This document shows positions 1 to 10,153 of a stretch of DNA of 64,000 bases, in pieces. Both the position numbers and the translations under genes were made by a program. The notes beneath the pieces are model-generated. The model was not told the DNA's origin and did not search any database. It worked only from the letters and a program-made list of their open reading frames with translations. The number at the start of each line of letters is the position of its first letter. Within the stretch, counting starts at the first letter, position 1. Source of the DNA: Musa acuminata AAA Group. Taxonomy: Eukaryota; Streptophyta; Magnoliopsida; Zingiberales; Musaceae. The stretch covers positions 10,394,501 through 10,458,500 of the forward strand of contig NC_088354.1 of NCBI RefSeq assembly GCF_036884655.1, read 5' to 3'.

Positions 1-2096
1 TAATTCTCTTACGACTCAGTTCTTGATAGATACCATTCCAAATTGAAGATTCTTAACTTTGATAGTCAGAATGGACAGAAGGAAGTCTTGTACTTAGAAG
101 AGCAGGTGATATGGATAAATTTGCATGATTGCTTCACACCTCTAGACAAAGGAGTGAATAGTTTGTCTGGTGGTTTCATTTGGGCATGAAAAGACTGGTT
201 TTGGACATCTCTACCTTCATGACAAGAGTGGAGTTTCTTAGGAGTTAGGACCTCTTACCCACAGGGTAATTGGATGGTTGATCAAATTTATGGTGTAAAT
301 GAAAATGCAGGATTGCTCTACCTCACTGGGACCATGGACGGGCCTTTAGAATCTAACTTATACTGTATGAAGCTTTTTCCAGATTGGAACCTTACCTTGC
401 AACCACCAAAGAGGTTGACTTATGGAAGGGGAAGACATGCAGGAACTTTTGATCATCATATGCAGACATTTGTTGTTGTCCATGATTCTCTGAACTCTCT
501 ACCTAGAGTATTGCTTTGTTCTTTACATGATCAAAGTATAATAACACCTCTATATGAGCAGCCTCTTACCATTCCACGGTTTGGAAAGCTACAACTTACC
601 AGAGATTGTGCAAATATCTGCAAAAGATGGTACACTTTTATATGGGGCTCTATACAAGCCTGATGCAAGAAAATTTGGGCCGCCTCCATATAAAACATTA
701 ATCAGTGTTTATGGTGGTCCAAGTCTCCATCTAGTAGTTGATTCATGGATAAATACAGTTGACATGAGAGCTCAATGCCTACAGAGTAAGGGAATCTTAG
801 TATGGAAGGTGATATCTCTGCTTGATAATATCTATCAGTTTTGGTCAGGTTTACAAACTGTAGTATGCTCTACATGCTCTGTCGAATGGCTATCAACATT
901 TACTTGTGACTGTTTTAAATTAGCATATATAGTATTGCGATAACAACAAGATATACATACTTTTTTTTAACATGTTTATAAGTTTTACATCCAACTCTGG
1001 TACAAATTGTAATTCTAAAAAGTACTGAATTTTTTATTTATCATTTGATAGTTTCAATTTTATAAACATCATCTCCAATATAACTTGCTGGCTTTGGTAG
1101 TTGGATCTTGGCTTACATAACTTGATTCTGTAGTATCGTTCAAACTAACAGAGTTCTTTCATGAGTATAAGGCAAATTTTTGGTAACTTTTAATACCCTT
1201 AGAGATATGTTTTGTTGTGCTGTGCTCATAAACATATGTTTTTTGGTTGAATAAATAATTTAATAGTATAATTAACTCATAGGTTCCTTTTAATACCCTT
1301 AGAGATAGATAGTAGTTTAATCTCCGCCAATACACTGTTCAAAATCTGCATATCTTTACCTGGATCCCCACCCTGACTCATGATTATTAGTTTATTACTG
1401 CATCTTCCAGCTGGAGCAAAGCTTTCTTTTCTGTTGGCAGCTAGATACAAGAGGGACTGCAAGGCAAGGATTGGAGTTTGAGGGCCATATGAAGCACAGC
1501 TTCGGTCGCATAGATGCAGAAGATTAACTCATTGGTGCAGAGTGGCTTGTAAGGCAAGGGATTGCCAAAGCGGGTCACATTGGTCGAAGCTATATGGAGC
1601 ACAGCTTCGGTCGCGTAGATGCAGAAGCTCAACTCACTGGTGCAGAGTGGCTTGTAAGGCAAGGGCTTGCCAAAGCGGGTCACATTGGTCTATGTGGTTG
1701 GAGCTATGGCGGCCTTCTTTCGGCAATGAGCCTGGCAAGATTTCCTGACACGTTCAGCTGTGTAGTCTCAGGTGCCCCGATGACTTCATGGGACGGATAT
1801 GATACATTCGACACTGAAAAGTACATTGGCTTGTCTAAAGAAAATCCTGACGCCTACGAGTATGGGTCGATCATGCACCATGTGCACAAAATCAGAGGGA
1901 AGCTGCTGCTTGTTCATGGAATGATAGGTGAGAATTGTGCACTTAAGGCACACAGCAAGACTTGTCAACTCGCTCATTGCAGCTGGCAAGTCAAATGAGC
2001 TTCTGCTTTTTCCAGATGAAAGGCACATGCCTCATTGACATTGGAGATGTCTATATGGAGGAAAGAATTTCGGAATTTATAGAGAGAAACTTATGA
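1..2096 (+). pseudogene. Dipeptidyl-peptidase (S9 family) pseudogene, 5' end outside window
   Basis: The stretch resembles the C-terminal half of plant dipeptidyl peptidase 8/9-like serine proteases: part of the beta-propeller (about 1-600), then the alpha/beta hydrolase domain with the nucleophile motif GWSYGG near 1697-1714. One intron survives (about 811-1440, GT donor after GILVWK), so this is not a processed copy. The frame is broken repeatedly: an early stop near 189 (GCATGA), a frame change near 590-620, an in-frame TAA near 1513 inside a 105-bp duplicated block, and another frame change near 1935-1950. The segment that should supply the catalytic Asp reads GMIGEN where the family normally has D in place of the second G, and the His-bearing DERHMP segment lies in a different frame. 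The reading resumes to a family-like C-terminus ending at 2096. I conclude it is a non-functional unprocessed pseudogene. Family assignment is firm; the precise subfamily is inferred. Confidence 0.82.
1487..1696 (+). repeat. 105-bp direct tandem duplication inside the DPP pseudogene
   Basis: Two adjacent near-identical copies (1487-1591 and 1592-1696) cover the segment coding for HSFGRxDAE through AKAGHIG. The 105-bp period is exactly 35 codons, so the duplication itself kept the frame. The first copy has acquired a TAA; the second leads into the catalytic GWSYGG motif. Confidence 0.85.
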
Positions 2097-3155
2097 ATGG
2101 AGCTGTATTTTTCCCTCATCCGTCGTTGATCAGATGCTCGCTTTAGTTTTGTCTCCAGAACAGTCGGGTGGCACATCACAAACCTTTTCAGTTTTTCTCT
2201 AATAAAAGGAGAACTGGGATCATTTGTAGGGTACAAGTCCTTTGGACAATTATGTGAGGTTTGAGCTAGTCTTTTGTTGTTCTTTTAGTTCATGCACAAA
2301 ATGTTTGTGGTCGAGGTTTGTTTTCCGGAGGAAATACAAGACAAGTGAACTTTCCTTCTGGTTTTGTGATACCTGTTGAGATTGGGTACTCCTAAGAGTG
2401 AAGTGAGAAGGTAGTAGTTCGATTCATTCTACTAATATTTGGGTTTCTCTCCGAATAGAATCTTGGATAAGGCATTGTAATTGGTATATGGATTCACTGT
2501 TGCTAACAGCATATATGAATAAAATCGTCTATTTCACTGTGTAAAATGTCTTTGGAATCATTATGGATTCGTTTCCCTTTGAGCTAAAAACAATAAGCTT
2601 TTCTCAAACTTGACATTGACTCGTATGTTAATGCTGCTTTCCACCATCTGCCCCTATACATTACACTGTTGCTTCCCACCGACACCCACACGATAACTCC
2701 CCCCTCCACTGCGTAGAAAAGAGAAGATACAAGTGGATGGAAATGGACCACAGGAGCACCATCAGAGCCCACATCACTATTGTACCAATCAAGTCTCCGG
2801 CGAATTTTTGAAAAAAAAAAACTCATAATCTTGATTTTTCTTTTTTTTGGGTAGAACACATGAAGTTTTAATAATTTTTACAGAGCTTTTTTTTTATAAT
2901 TATTTTACTCCTATCAATCATCATCGTTCATTGTGCCTCTGCCCATCGATTCCCCCCCTCTGTCCAATGCTTATCAACCTCGTCTAGAGCACCCGTGGAA
3001 GGGCCTATCATAGTTCGTAACCCTCACGCGAGTGCTTGTTGTCCCTCTTTTGTTTTGTAACCCTTGTGCGTGGGTTAACAACTTACTTTCGTTATGCATG
3101 AGGTTATCCCTTTCGCCTATCCTCCTTTTTCGTGCACGAGATTATCCCTTTTATT
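2097..3155. other. Intergenic: pseudogene 3' flank and degenerate repeat-like DNA
   Basis: From 2097 to about 2560 the DNA looks like former 3' UTR (AATAAAATCG near 2518). From about 2990 to 3155 short phrases of the type 'cgtgcacgagattatccctt' recur in degenerate form, and similar phrases continue at 6568-6730 on the other side of the retrotransposon. I see no gene. Confidence 0.5.
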
Positions 3156-3160
3156 ATAAT

Positions 3161-3772
3161 TGTTATCGTAAATAACTTTTTTAGCCATGACCTCGGGGTC
3201 GACGCGGCTGGTTCAGGGGTCCGAATGGCTGGGATCAGGCGTAGCTCCTCTCGGGATCTTATGACGACCGATTGCGGGGGGCTTAGCTGGAAAGTTCCGC
3301 GACGCTGGGTAGGGTCAACTCCGGTCGAATACCAGCACACAGGTCGGGTCGGTGATTCGGCCCGACCCCTCCGACGATCAAGTCATTGATTGAGAGAGGA
3401 GTTTTTGGGTGAAGTGGTTTCCCCCCCTTCGTTTGGGGCCCGGGAGTATTTATAGGTGAGTTTGATGTTATATGATGTGCCATCCTGCCGGGGCAGGGCC
3501 GTACCTCTGATGGCGCCTGTCGTCGTCGTGGGCGTTGCGTGGAAGGCCGAGCTACCGCAGGGTATAGCGAGCCTCAGTCGACGCCTTCCCCTCCCTCGGC
3601 CGGTCATGTGGGGTCAGACGATGAGGTTGTCTGGGTACGGTGAGTGAGGGTGCACATTATGTTGGTGTTAATGCTCGCCCCCTGGGGCAGTGTGCTGTCC
3701 AGGGGTGGCTGACGTCGTGGCGTATTACGTCAAATCCGGTGTGTTACGTCAAATCTGTTTTTACCCCTATCA
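3161..3772 (-). repeat. 3' LTR of the Gag-only retrotransposon
   Basis: 612 bp, TGTTATCG...CCCCTATCA on the plus strand. It aligns without visible gaps to 5951-6562. On the minus strand a TATAAATA box lies at 3447-3454. The element lies on the minus strand, so this left copy is the 3' LTR. Confidence 0.93.
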
Positions 3773-3790
3773 TATTCCCCCCCCGAAAGG
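3773..3790 (-). promoter_or_regulatory. Polypurine tract
   Basis: Next to the inner end of the 3' LTR the minus strand carries a run of eight G residues followed by AATA, directly before the LTR's TGATAGGGG. This is where plus-strand DNA priming is expected. Confidence 0.7.
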
Positions 3791-3844
3791 AGCTATGCAT
3801 CGGTTTTTGCGTGCAGGGGGTCTGATGCATGGCTTCTGACTTCT

Positions 3845-4660
3845 GGTGGGCTGGCCACGCGGATCCGAGGGGCACGACGTGGGTGGGCCGGCCGAGCAGA
3901 GTTGGACTCGGGGGTCATGAAGTCGATGAGGGCCGAGGAGCACAGCGCAAGCGGGCTGGCCGCGCAGGTGTGGTCTCGGGTGGCGTGCAACCGGGGGCCG
4001 AGGAGCACAATGTAGGTGGGCTGGCCGCGCAGGTGTGTCTTGGGAGGCACGAAGCCGAAGAACCGGAGCACGACGTAGGCGGGCTGGCCGCATAGGTGTG
4101 GTCTTGGACAACATGGAGCCGAGGAGAACGATGCAAGCGGGTTGGCTGCGCAGGTGTGTCTCGGGTCATGGGGCCGAAGAGCACAACTCAGTCGGGAAGC
4201 CGAGCAAAGGTCGTGGTCTCGGACAACGTGCGACCGAGGAGCACGATGCAGGCGAGCAGGCCGCACAGACGTGGTCTCGGGCAACGTGTAACCGAGGAGC
4301 ACGACGCAGGCGAGCTGGCCACGCAGGTGTGGTCTCGGGCAACATGGAGCCAAGGAGCACGATGCAGGAGAGCTAGCCGTGCAGGTGTGTCTCGGGTCAT
4401 GGGGCCGAGGAGCACGACGCAGGTGGGCAGGCCGCGCAGGTGTGGTCTCGGGCAACACGTAGCCTTGGAGCACGGCGCAGGCAGGCTGACCGCGCAGGCG
4501 TGGTCCCAAGCAACACGTAACCGAGGAGCACAACTCAATCGGGAAAGCCGAACAGAGGTGAACTCGGGGTCCCTTGACTCAGGCGGATAGGCCGCACTGA
4601 GGTGGACTTGGGCAGACTGAGACCGAGGGACACAACTCAGGTGGGCGAGCCGCGCAAAGG
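3845..4660. repeat. Imperfect ~55-60-bp tandem array in the retrotransposon interior
   Basis: Between the gag-like frame and the 3' LTR, units containing 'gaggagcacgacgcagg', 'cgcaggtgtggtctcggg' and 'gctggccgcgcag' recur with spacing near 58 bp (for example GTGGTCTCGG at 4271 and again at 4329). About a dozen diverged copies are present. Long open frames across it on both strands are low-complexity (Pro/Arg/Cys/Ala-rich) by-products of the periodicity and GC content; I do not regard them as genes. Confidence 0.8.
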
Positions 4661-4752
4661 TGGACTCGGGCAGTCTACGACCGAGCCGTGCAAATGCAAA
4701 AAGAGGGGGGTTACGCCGAAGCTAACCGTGAATCGAGAGGCAGTCAGAAGGG

Positions 4753-5800
4753 TTACACCGGATAGCGACCGCGGGTGCTTGACAGCTTCCATGGAGCCTG
4801 TCGCCCAGAATCGCTCCTCTTCCTTGCGGCTACCCAAGCCTCCGTCGCGATGTACCGGTTAGCCCGCTGGAGCATATCTGGTACTGTGGTGGGGGGTCGC
4901 TCCACGAGGGACCAGCAAAACCTGAAAGGTCGTAGGCCTGTGATAAACGCCTGCACCAACAGAGAGGGATGAGCGTCCAGCCACCCCCGGATTTGTGTTG
5001 TAAAACGATTCACAAAATGGGAGAGGGGCTCGTCCTCTCTTTGGCTGAGTCCAAGGAGCAGCGCAACGGACGGCTTTGGCCACGCATAGGCTATGAAGTG
5101 GAGCTCGAAGTCATTGGCGAGCTGGCCGAAGGAAGTGATCGTTCCGGTCTTCATGCCACTGTACCATGTGCGGGCCAGACCCCTTAGGGTCGTGAGAAAT
5201 GTCCTGCATATTAAAGCGTCAGAAGTTTCATACAGTGCCAATTGGGCACGGAAAGCGGCGACATGGTCCGCTGGGTCAGTGGAGCCATCGTATGCGTCCA
5301 AAGAAGGGAGCCGGAAGTTCGGGGGAACCGCTTGATCTCGTATCTCGGACGCGAACGGAGACCCTCGGTGTGTGTCCACCCCGAGCTCTCCCTCTGAGTT
5401 GCGAACTTCCTTCTCTACTTCGTCGAGCCGCTGACTAAGGAAGCATAGCTGGGTTCGCAGGGAGTCCGTTGAATCCGAAGATAATACCTCGAGTTCCGGA
5501 CGACCGCTCGGGTTTGCCATCACTGGATCCCCGAGTGGGGTCGGTCGGACCCGAGGCGAAGTGGAAGGCTCCGGAAGCGTCATGTGGGCCCGAGCGGGCG
5601 GCTCTCGTTGCCGCAGCGGCTGAGTCATATGCGGGGGCGTCGGTTGGGAGACGAGCGGGATGATGGTTTGTACCATACCCGTCAGAGTTCGGATTTGGTG
5701 TGCGAGATCGTGAAAGGCCTCGGGTGACACCGACGAAGGGGCGCTCGGAGCGCCCTCGGGCGGAAGCAGATCCGGGTTGTCGAATGAACGCTAGTAGCAT
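4753..5800 (-). CDS. gag: Retrotransposon Gag-like protein, start region frameshifted
   Basis: About 340 codons are open on the minus strand up to the stop at 4753-4755. The middle and C-terminal parts have the plant retrotransposon capsid pattern: [68 protein letters not shown] likely initiator ATG lies at 5798-5800, but its frame leaves the main frame within a few codons, so a small indel near 5785 seems to have broken the start. The first in-frame ATG of the long frame is near 5676. The frame stops shortly after the capsid-like part, with no CCHC knuckle and no protease. The element therefore encodes capsid only. The product, if any, would package RNA of this or related elements. Function is inferred from the family. 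Confidence 0.8.
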
Positions 5801-5930
5801 TCCGAGGTCATGGGGAGGTCGTCAGCCTGCGGCCCGTCACGCAAGAGACGCACGACCTACGCCCCTGCTAAGAATGATCCCTCAGCAGGGAGTTCGTTGG
5901 GATCAGTCTGAGGATCCCTCGACATTCGGG

Positions 5931-5950
5931 CCCTCCTTCTAGCGCCAATC
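5931..5950 (-). promoter_or_regulatory. Putative tRNA primer-binding site
   Basis: Immediately inside the 5' LTR the minus strand reads GATTGGCGCTAGAAGGAGGG. Position and the TGGCGC start fit a primer-binding site of plant gypsy elements. Which tRNA is the primer was not determined; resemblance to RIRE2/Dasheng-type primer sites is from memory. Confidence 0.6.
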
Positions 5951-6562
5951 TGTTATGGTAAATAACTTTTTTAGTTGTGACCTCGGGGTCGACGCAACTG
6001 GTTCAGGGGTCCGAATGGCTGGGATCAGGCGTAGCTCCTCTCGGGATCTTGTGGCGGCCGATTGCGGGGGGCTTGGCTGGAAAGTTCCGTGACGCTGGGT
6101 AGGGTCAGCTCCGGTCGAATACTTGCACACAGGTCGGGTCGGTGATTCGGCCCGACCCCTCCGACGATCAAGTCAGTGATTGGGAGAGGAGTTTTTGGGT
6201 GAAGTGGTGTCCCCCCCTTCGTTTGGGGCCCATGAGTATTTATAGGTGAGTTTGATGTTACCTGATGTGCCATCCTGCCGGGGCAGGGCCGTACCTCTGA
6301 TGGTGCCTGTCGTCGTCGTGGGCGTTGCGTGGAAGGCTGAGCTGCCGCAGGGTATGACGAGCCTCAGTCGACGCCTTCCCCTACCTTGGCCGGTCGTGCG
6401 GGGTCAGACGATGAGGTCGTCTAGGTACGATGAGTGAGGGTGCATATTATATTGGTGTTAATGCTCGTCCCCTAGGGCAGTGTGCCGTCCAAGGGTGGCT
6501 GACGTCGTGACGTATTACGTCAAATCCGGTGTGTTACGTCAAATCTGTTTTTACCCCTATCA
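5951..6562 (-). repeat. 5' LTR of the Gag-only retrotransposon
   Basis: 612 bp, same TG...CA ends as its partner. A TATAAATA box on the minus strand at 6237-6244 would drive transcription leftwards through the gag-like frame. It is the 5' LTR because the primer-binding-like sequence sits just inside it. Confidence 0.93.
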
Positions 6563-6567
6563 ATAAT

Positions 6568-7485
6568 CGTCGTGCGAAAGGTTTGATTGTCTCTCTGTGC
6601 TTATAGTCTCGTTTGAAAGTTAGTCGCTCCCATTTAACAATCTTACGCAAGAGTTAGATTGTCCATTCTTTGTCGTGCGTGAGATTACCCCCTTAGTTGC
6701 ATCATTCACATGAGGGTTGAATGTCCCTTGGAGCTCTCTCATCGGTTTCTGACAAGAACTATTGTCACAGGCTAGGGCAATAGGTCGAACAATCAGACGT
6801 ACGTAGGTGGAGGCACGACTAGGATTGAATAAATTTTTTTTTTAATATTATAAGATTAAAACAATTTTTTTCATATAATTAGGGTATACTAAGAAAAAAA
6901 TTAAAAATTTGAAGCGGTCTATTGACAAAAAAGGGGGCCAAAGTTAAAGATTTTTTTTTGGAAATTCGGCCTTTTAAAGTCTTCCATCGACCTTTTAGCC
7001 TCTGGTAGTCGGATTCCTTTCCTCTTCCTTGGCAGCGAAGAACTATTTCAGCCAAGGAAATCATGACAGGTTCTATTTCTGTGAGATCAGGACAACCCGA
7101 TTCCTGTACCTTCTGTCATCAATTTTGTCGTCCACAGCAATCAGCACCAGACCACGATGAGTTTTGGAAATCGTAGGCTATCATTCCTAAAAACCTTTTG
7201 TTGTTCTTAGTTGAGCTGGATACCATGTTCTGTGTAAGCTCAGGTTAGGTCCGCACTGTGGTGGCGACCTAATGAAGCTATTTTCTTCTTCAGTGCGTCA
7301 TCTTAGTTGACCTGTGATGGAGTAGATGTAGCAAAGGGTATGTATTCCAGGCCGGAGGTGGTGGAACAGGCAACTTTTTGAACAATGTACAGTTCTCGGA
7401 AGTCACAGATACATCAAAGAGAATAAAGGCTACAAGGAGTAGGATAGACGAAGGAGAAGGATTGATTGGTCTGGGTGGTGGCCAT
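6568..7485. other. Intergenic: repeat-like flank, then 3' side of the PME gene
   Basis: Degenerate phrases such as 'tcgtgcgtgagattaccc' continue the repeat-like DNA seen left of the retrotransposon. From about 7080 to 7485 lies the presumed 3' UTR and downstream region of the pectin methylesterase. I see no coding frame with recognisable content. Confidence 0.5.
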
Positions 7486-9326
7486 CTACATGGACAAGCC
7501 AGCCAAGAAGGCCACTCCGGTTGGGGGCAGCCACGAGGAGCCGTAGATGAACTGCGCCACCGTGAACTTGCTCGCCTCCGCCGGCAGCTTGATCACCCGG
7601 TACCCGGGCCAGGTCACCCTCCTCCCCAGCGCCGCCCCTGGTCCATAGTTCATGTACTCCCCGTAGTACAGTGTGTCCAGGGCGAAGGTGTCGTTCCACT
7701 CGAGCCACCCCGCCGGGTGGATGTGGTCCCCCATGTAGGACAGCATGTACACCACCCTCGAGTACAGCTTCCACGGCCGGCCTAGGTAGGTGGCGTAGCT
7801 GGCCTTCGCCTGCTCCAGGTCCGCCGCCGCCACCACCCGGCACGCGTGGATGGAGATACCCGTGTTCTGGTTTGGGTCCTTGCGGTTCTGCGCCGTGATC
7901 GTGTTCTTCTGGCTGGCCATCGGCCTGCGCGCCCACAGGGTGCAATTCTGCAGCACCACGGCGGCGTTGCCGAATATGAAGTCGACGGTGCCGTAGACGT
8001 CGCACTCACGGAAGAACTGGCGCTGCGAGTGCACGTACAGCGTGTCTTGGTACCCGATGATGTTGCAGCGGTACACCGCCGCACGGTCCGCCCCCACCCG
8101 GAGCGCCACGGCCTGGTGCTTCTCCGGCCCCGCCCAATTCTGTATCGTGATGTCCCTCATAATAAACCCCGTCCCCGTCGCCGCTGCAAAGAGTTGTCTT
8201 CTTCCTCAGTTCGATAGAATTCGATCATGCGAATTCACAGTGAAAGTGGCATACCGAAGGTGGCGGTGTGGAAGGTGGTGAAGTTGTCGTAGACGCTTCG
8301 TGATCCGGCTACGATCGTCCGGGTTTTACCGTCGCCGATGAACATGAGGTTCGTCTTCTTTCTGCCAACTTTGATGTTCTCGTCGTACCGGCCGGCCTTG
8401 ATGTAGATGACGATGCGGCGGCTGCTGTAATCTGGCGCCGCCTTCACGGCGTCCGCGATGGACCTGTAGGTGCCGTTTCCGCCCTTGGACACGACCATAT
8501 CGGCCTGAATAGTCGCCGCTGATACCTGAAGCAGCCGCCTGTCCTTCTTCCCCATCCACGCCGGGAACTCGTCGTCGTCCTCGATGGCGTTCAGTAGTTT
8601 CCTCTTTTTGTTGTGGATGGGAATGCCGGCGAAGTCCTTGTTACGGCCCACGCCGGCGAAGATGGCGAGGCAGTTGCTGACAAGCTCGGTGAGGTCCTTC
8701 AGCTGGTTCTCCATGTGCCCTTTGACGTAGAGGTTCTTGACCTGTTGCAGGCCTTCATTACACGTGTCCTGGTTGGTCAGGGCGCCGCTGAGCCAGGTGA
8801 GCACGTCGTCGTCGGAGGCGCCCTTGACGCGCGCCTGCGAGGACGGGGACGGCGACGCAGAGGGGAAGATAACGAGGAGCGAGTCAGAGAGCTGGTCGAG
8901 GGAGTCATCAAGCAGCTCCATGCAGTCGTCGTAGGCGGCGCGAGCGAGCGTGTCCATGGTGGTGCCGACGATGGCGGAGGCGCCGTAGATCGCGGCTCCC
9001 ACGCGGTGGAGCGTCATGTTAAGGGAGATGTGCACGAGGTCGCGCTCCCCGGCCTCCACCGCGCCCGGGAAGTCTAGCAGCGAGCTCACGCACAGCGCCG
9101 GGTACCGAGTCAGGCTGCAGGCCCTGGCGATGGCCTGGGTCGGCACCCGGCTCGCGGGGGAGACCGACCGGGTCCGGCCGCGGACGAAGAGCGCCACCGA
9201 GACGCCGGCGGCTACAAGCAACAGGACAGCGAGGAGGCCGACCCAAAGGAACAGCCGCTTGCGACTCGGCTGCAGATTGGGTGTGTAACGAGTGGAGTCA
9301 GACGAGCCGAGTCGGCCATAACCCAT
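7486..9326 (-). CDS. Pectinesterase with PMEI pro-domain (type I PME), 589 aa
   Basis: Two exons, 8255-9326 and 7486-8183, joined across a 71-bp GT-AG intron. The start ATG at 9324-9326 begins MGYGRLG; upstream in-frame sequence has no ATG. A membrane or signal-anchor segment (LFLWVGLLAVLLLVAAGVSVALF) comes first, then a PMEI-like pro-region (about residues 65-230), the processing motif RRLL, and the catalytic beta-helix domain. Conserved catalytic segments are visible: KHQAVALR (Gln), GYQDTLY (Asp), GTVDFIFGNA (Asp) and YLGRPWKLYSR (Arg). The enzyme removes methyl esters from homogalacturonan in the cell wall; the pro-region is known to retain or inhibit the enzyme until cleavage at RRLL in the Golgi. 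It stands alone, divergent from the DUF1442 gene to its right. Family call is firm; the exact paralogue is not determined. Confidence 0.95.
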
Positions 9327-10153
9327 CCTTGGAGTCTGCTTTCGAGCGAGAGAGAACAGTTGGGTGAAGGAGAAGAAAGTGGAGCGGAAGTCCAAGTGGG
9401 TGCGAGTGAGGTATCTAAGGCAGCAGCAAGAGCGGTCGGTGAGATGTCCATATCCTGCAGCATGAGCTGGCTTCTACTCCGGCATCCTGCTTTCCCTGTG
9501 CTAAAGATCCCCATTTGCTTGCATTATCGTACTTTGGATGGTATCAGGTCCTGATAACATATTCCCTTCTGAAAGCAGCAGCCTTTGAGGTGCACTTCAC
9601 TGCTTCAGCATGTTAGCATTTGTCGAGGTGAATGATCAAAGAAGAAAGAAGAGGTAGAAAACACAGTATGTGTTGCACGATTAGGAGCTAAGGTGGGTGG
9701 CGAGACGGGAGCACCAAGTGTTTGTCGAAATGCTCAAACAAGGATGAGGGAGGGACCCACCAATGGAGCATTGCTATATATAAACATAGAATTTTGGGTC
9801 TTCACACGAAGGGTTGACCGAGTGACGTGGACGGGGCATATCGGACAGCAAATCCAGCAACAGATGGCCATAGGAATCGGACGCGGGATTACCGTCGTCG
9901 GTTGGGATCTATGCTTAGATTAGCCTCAACCGCTCCCGAGCCCCAGCGTCAACGACGAAGGAACGACGCAAGCCCTCAGCAACGGCCACCACCACCACCA
10001 CCTCCTCTTGAATTAATCCTGCTGCTTCTTCCTCTCCATCTCCATCTCTTCCTCTTCTGCTCCTCTCTCTCTATCTCTACCTCTCTGTGTAATTCCCCTC
10101 CTGTTTCTCCACTGGCGCAGGAGGAGAACGAGAACGGCTGATCGATCGGAACA
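9327..10153. promoter_or_regulatory. Shared upstream region of PME (-) and the DUF1442 gene (+)
   Basis: An 827-bp spacer separates the two divergent start codons. It contains 'gctatatataaaca' near 9772-9785, a possible plus-strand TATA element, and a strongly CT-rich tract at about 10005-10125 that is probably 5' UTR of the plus-strand gene. No gene of its own is visible. Confidence 0.5.

Larger units (their letters stand above)
3161..6562 (-). mobile_element. Gag-only (TR-GAG-like) LTR retrotransposon, Ty3/gypsy-type
   Basis: The element is 3,402 bp, bounded by two 612-bp direct LTRs that begin TG and end CA, and flanked by a perfect 5-bp target-site duplication ATAAT (3156-3160 and 6563-6567). 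It is oriented on the minus strand: each LTR has a TATAAATA box in that orientation, a primer-binding-like sequence lies next to the right LTR, and a G-rich polypurine tract lies next to the left LTR. The 2.18-kb interior holds only a gag-like frame; no zinc knuckle, protease, reverse transcriptase, RNase H or integrase frame is present. It therefore matches the non-autonomous class of terminal-repeat retrotransposons with GAG, which depend on pol supplied in trans. By hand alignment the LTRs differ at about 40 of 612 sites, mostly transitions, so the insertion is not recent. Gypsy affiliation rests on the Gag type and is inferred. Confidence 0.93.

Noticed and set aside
2584..2859. 91-residue minus-strand frame between the DPP pseudogene and the retrotransposon
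   Set aside because: No recognisable motif, starts in an A-rich tract, no promoter or homologous copy nearby.
3793..4590. Several long Pro/Arg/Cys-rich open frames on both strands
   Set aside because: They fall in the GC-rich tandem array of the retrotransposon, overlap one another and show no conserved family features.
9327..9395. Extending the pectin methylesterase frame upstream to 9395
   Set aside because: The upstream in-frame codon is TTG, not ATG; the first ATG is at 9324-9326 and gives a typical N-terminus.
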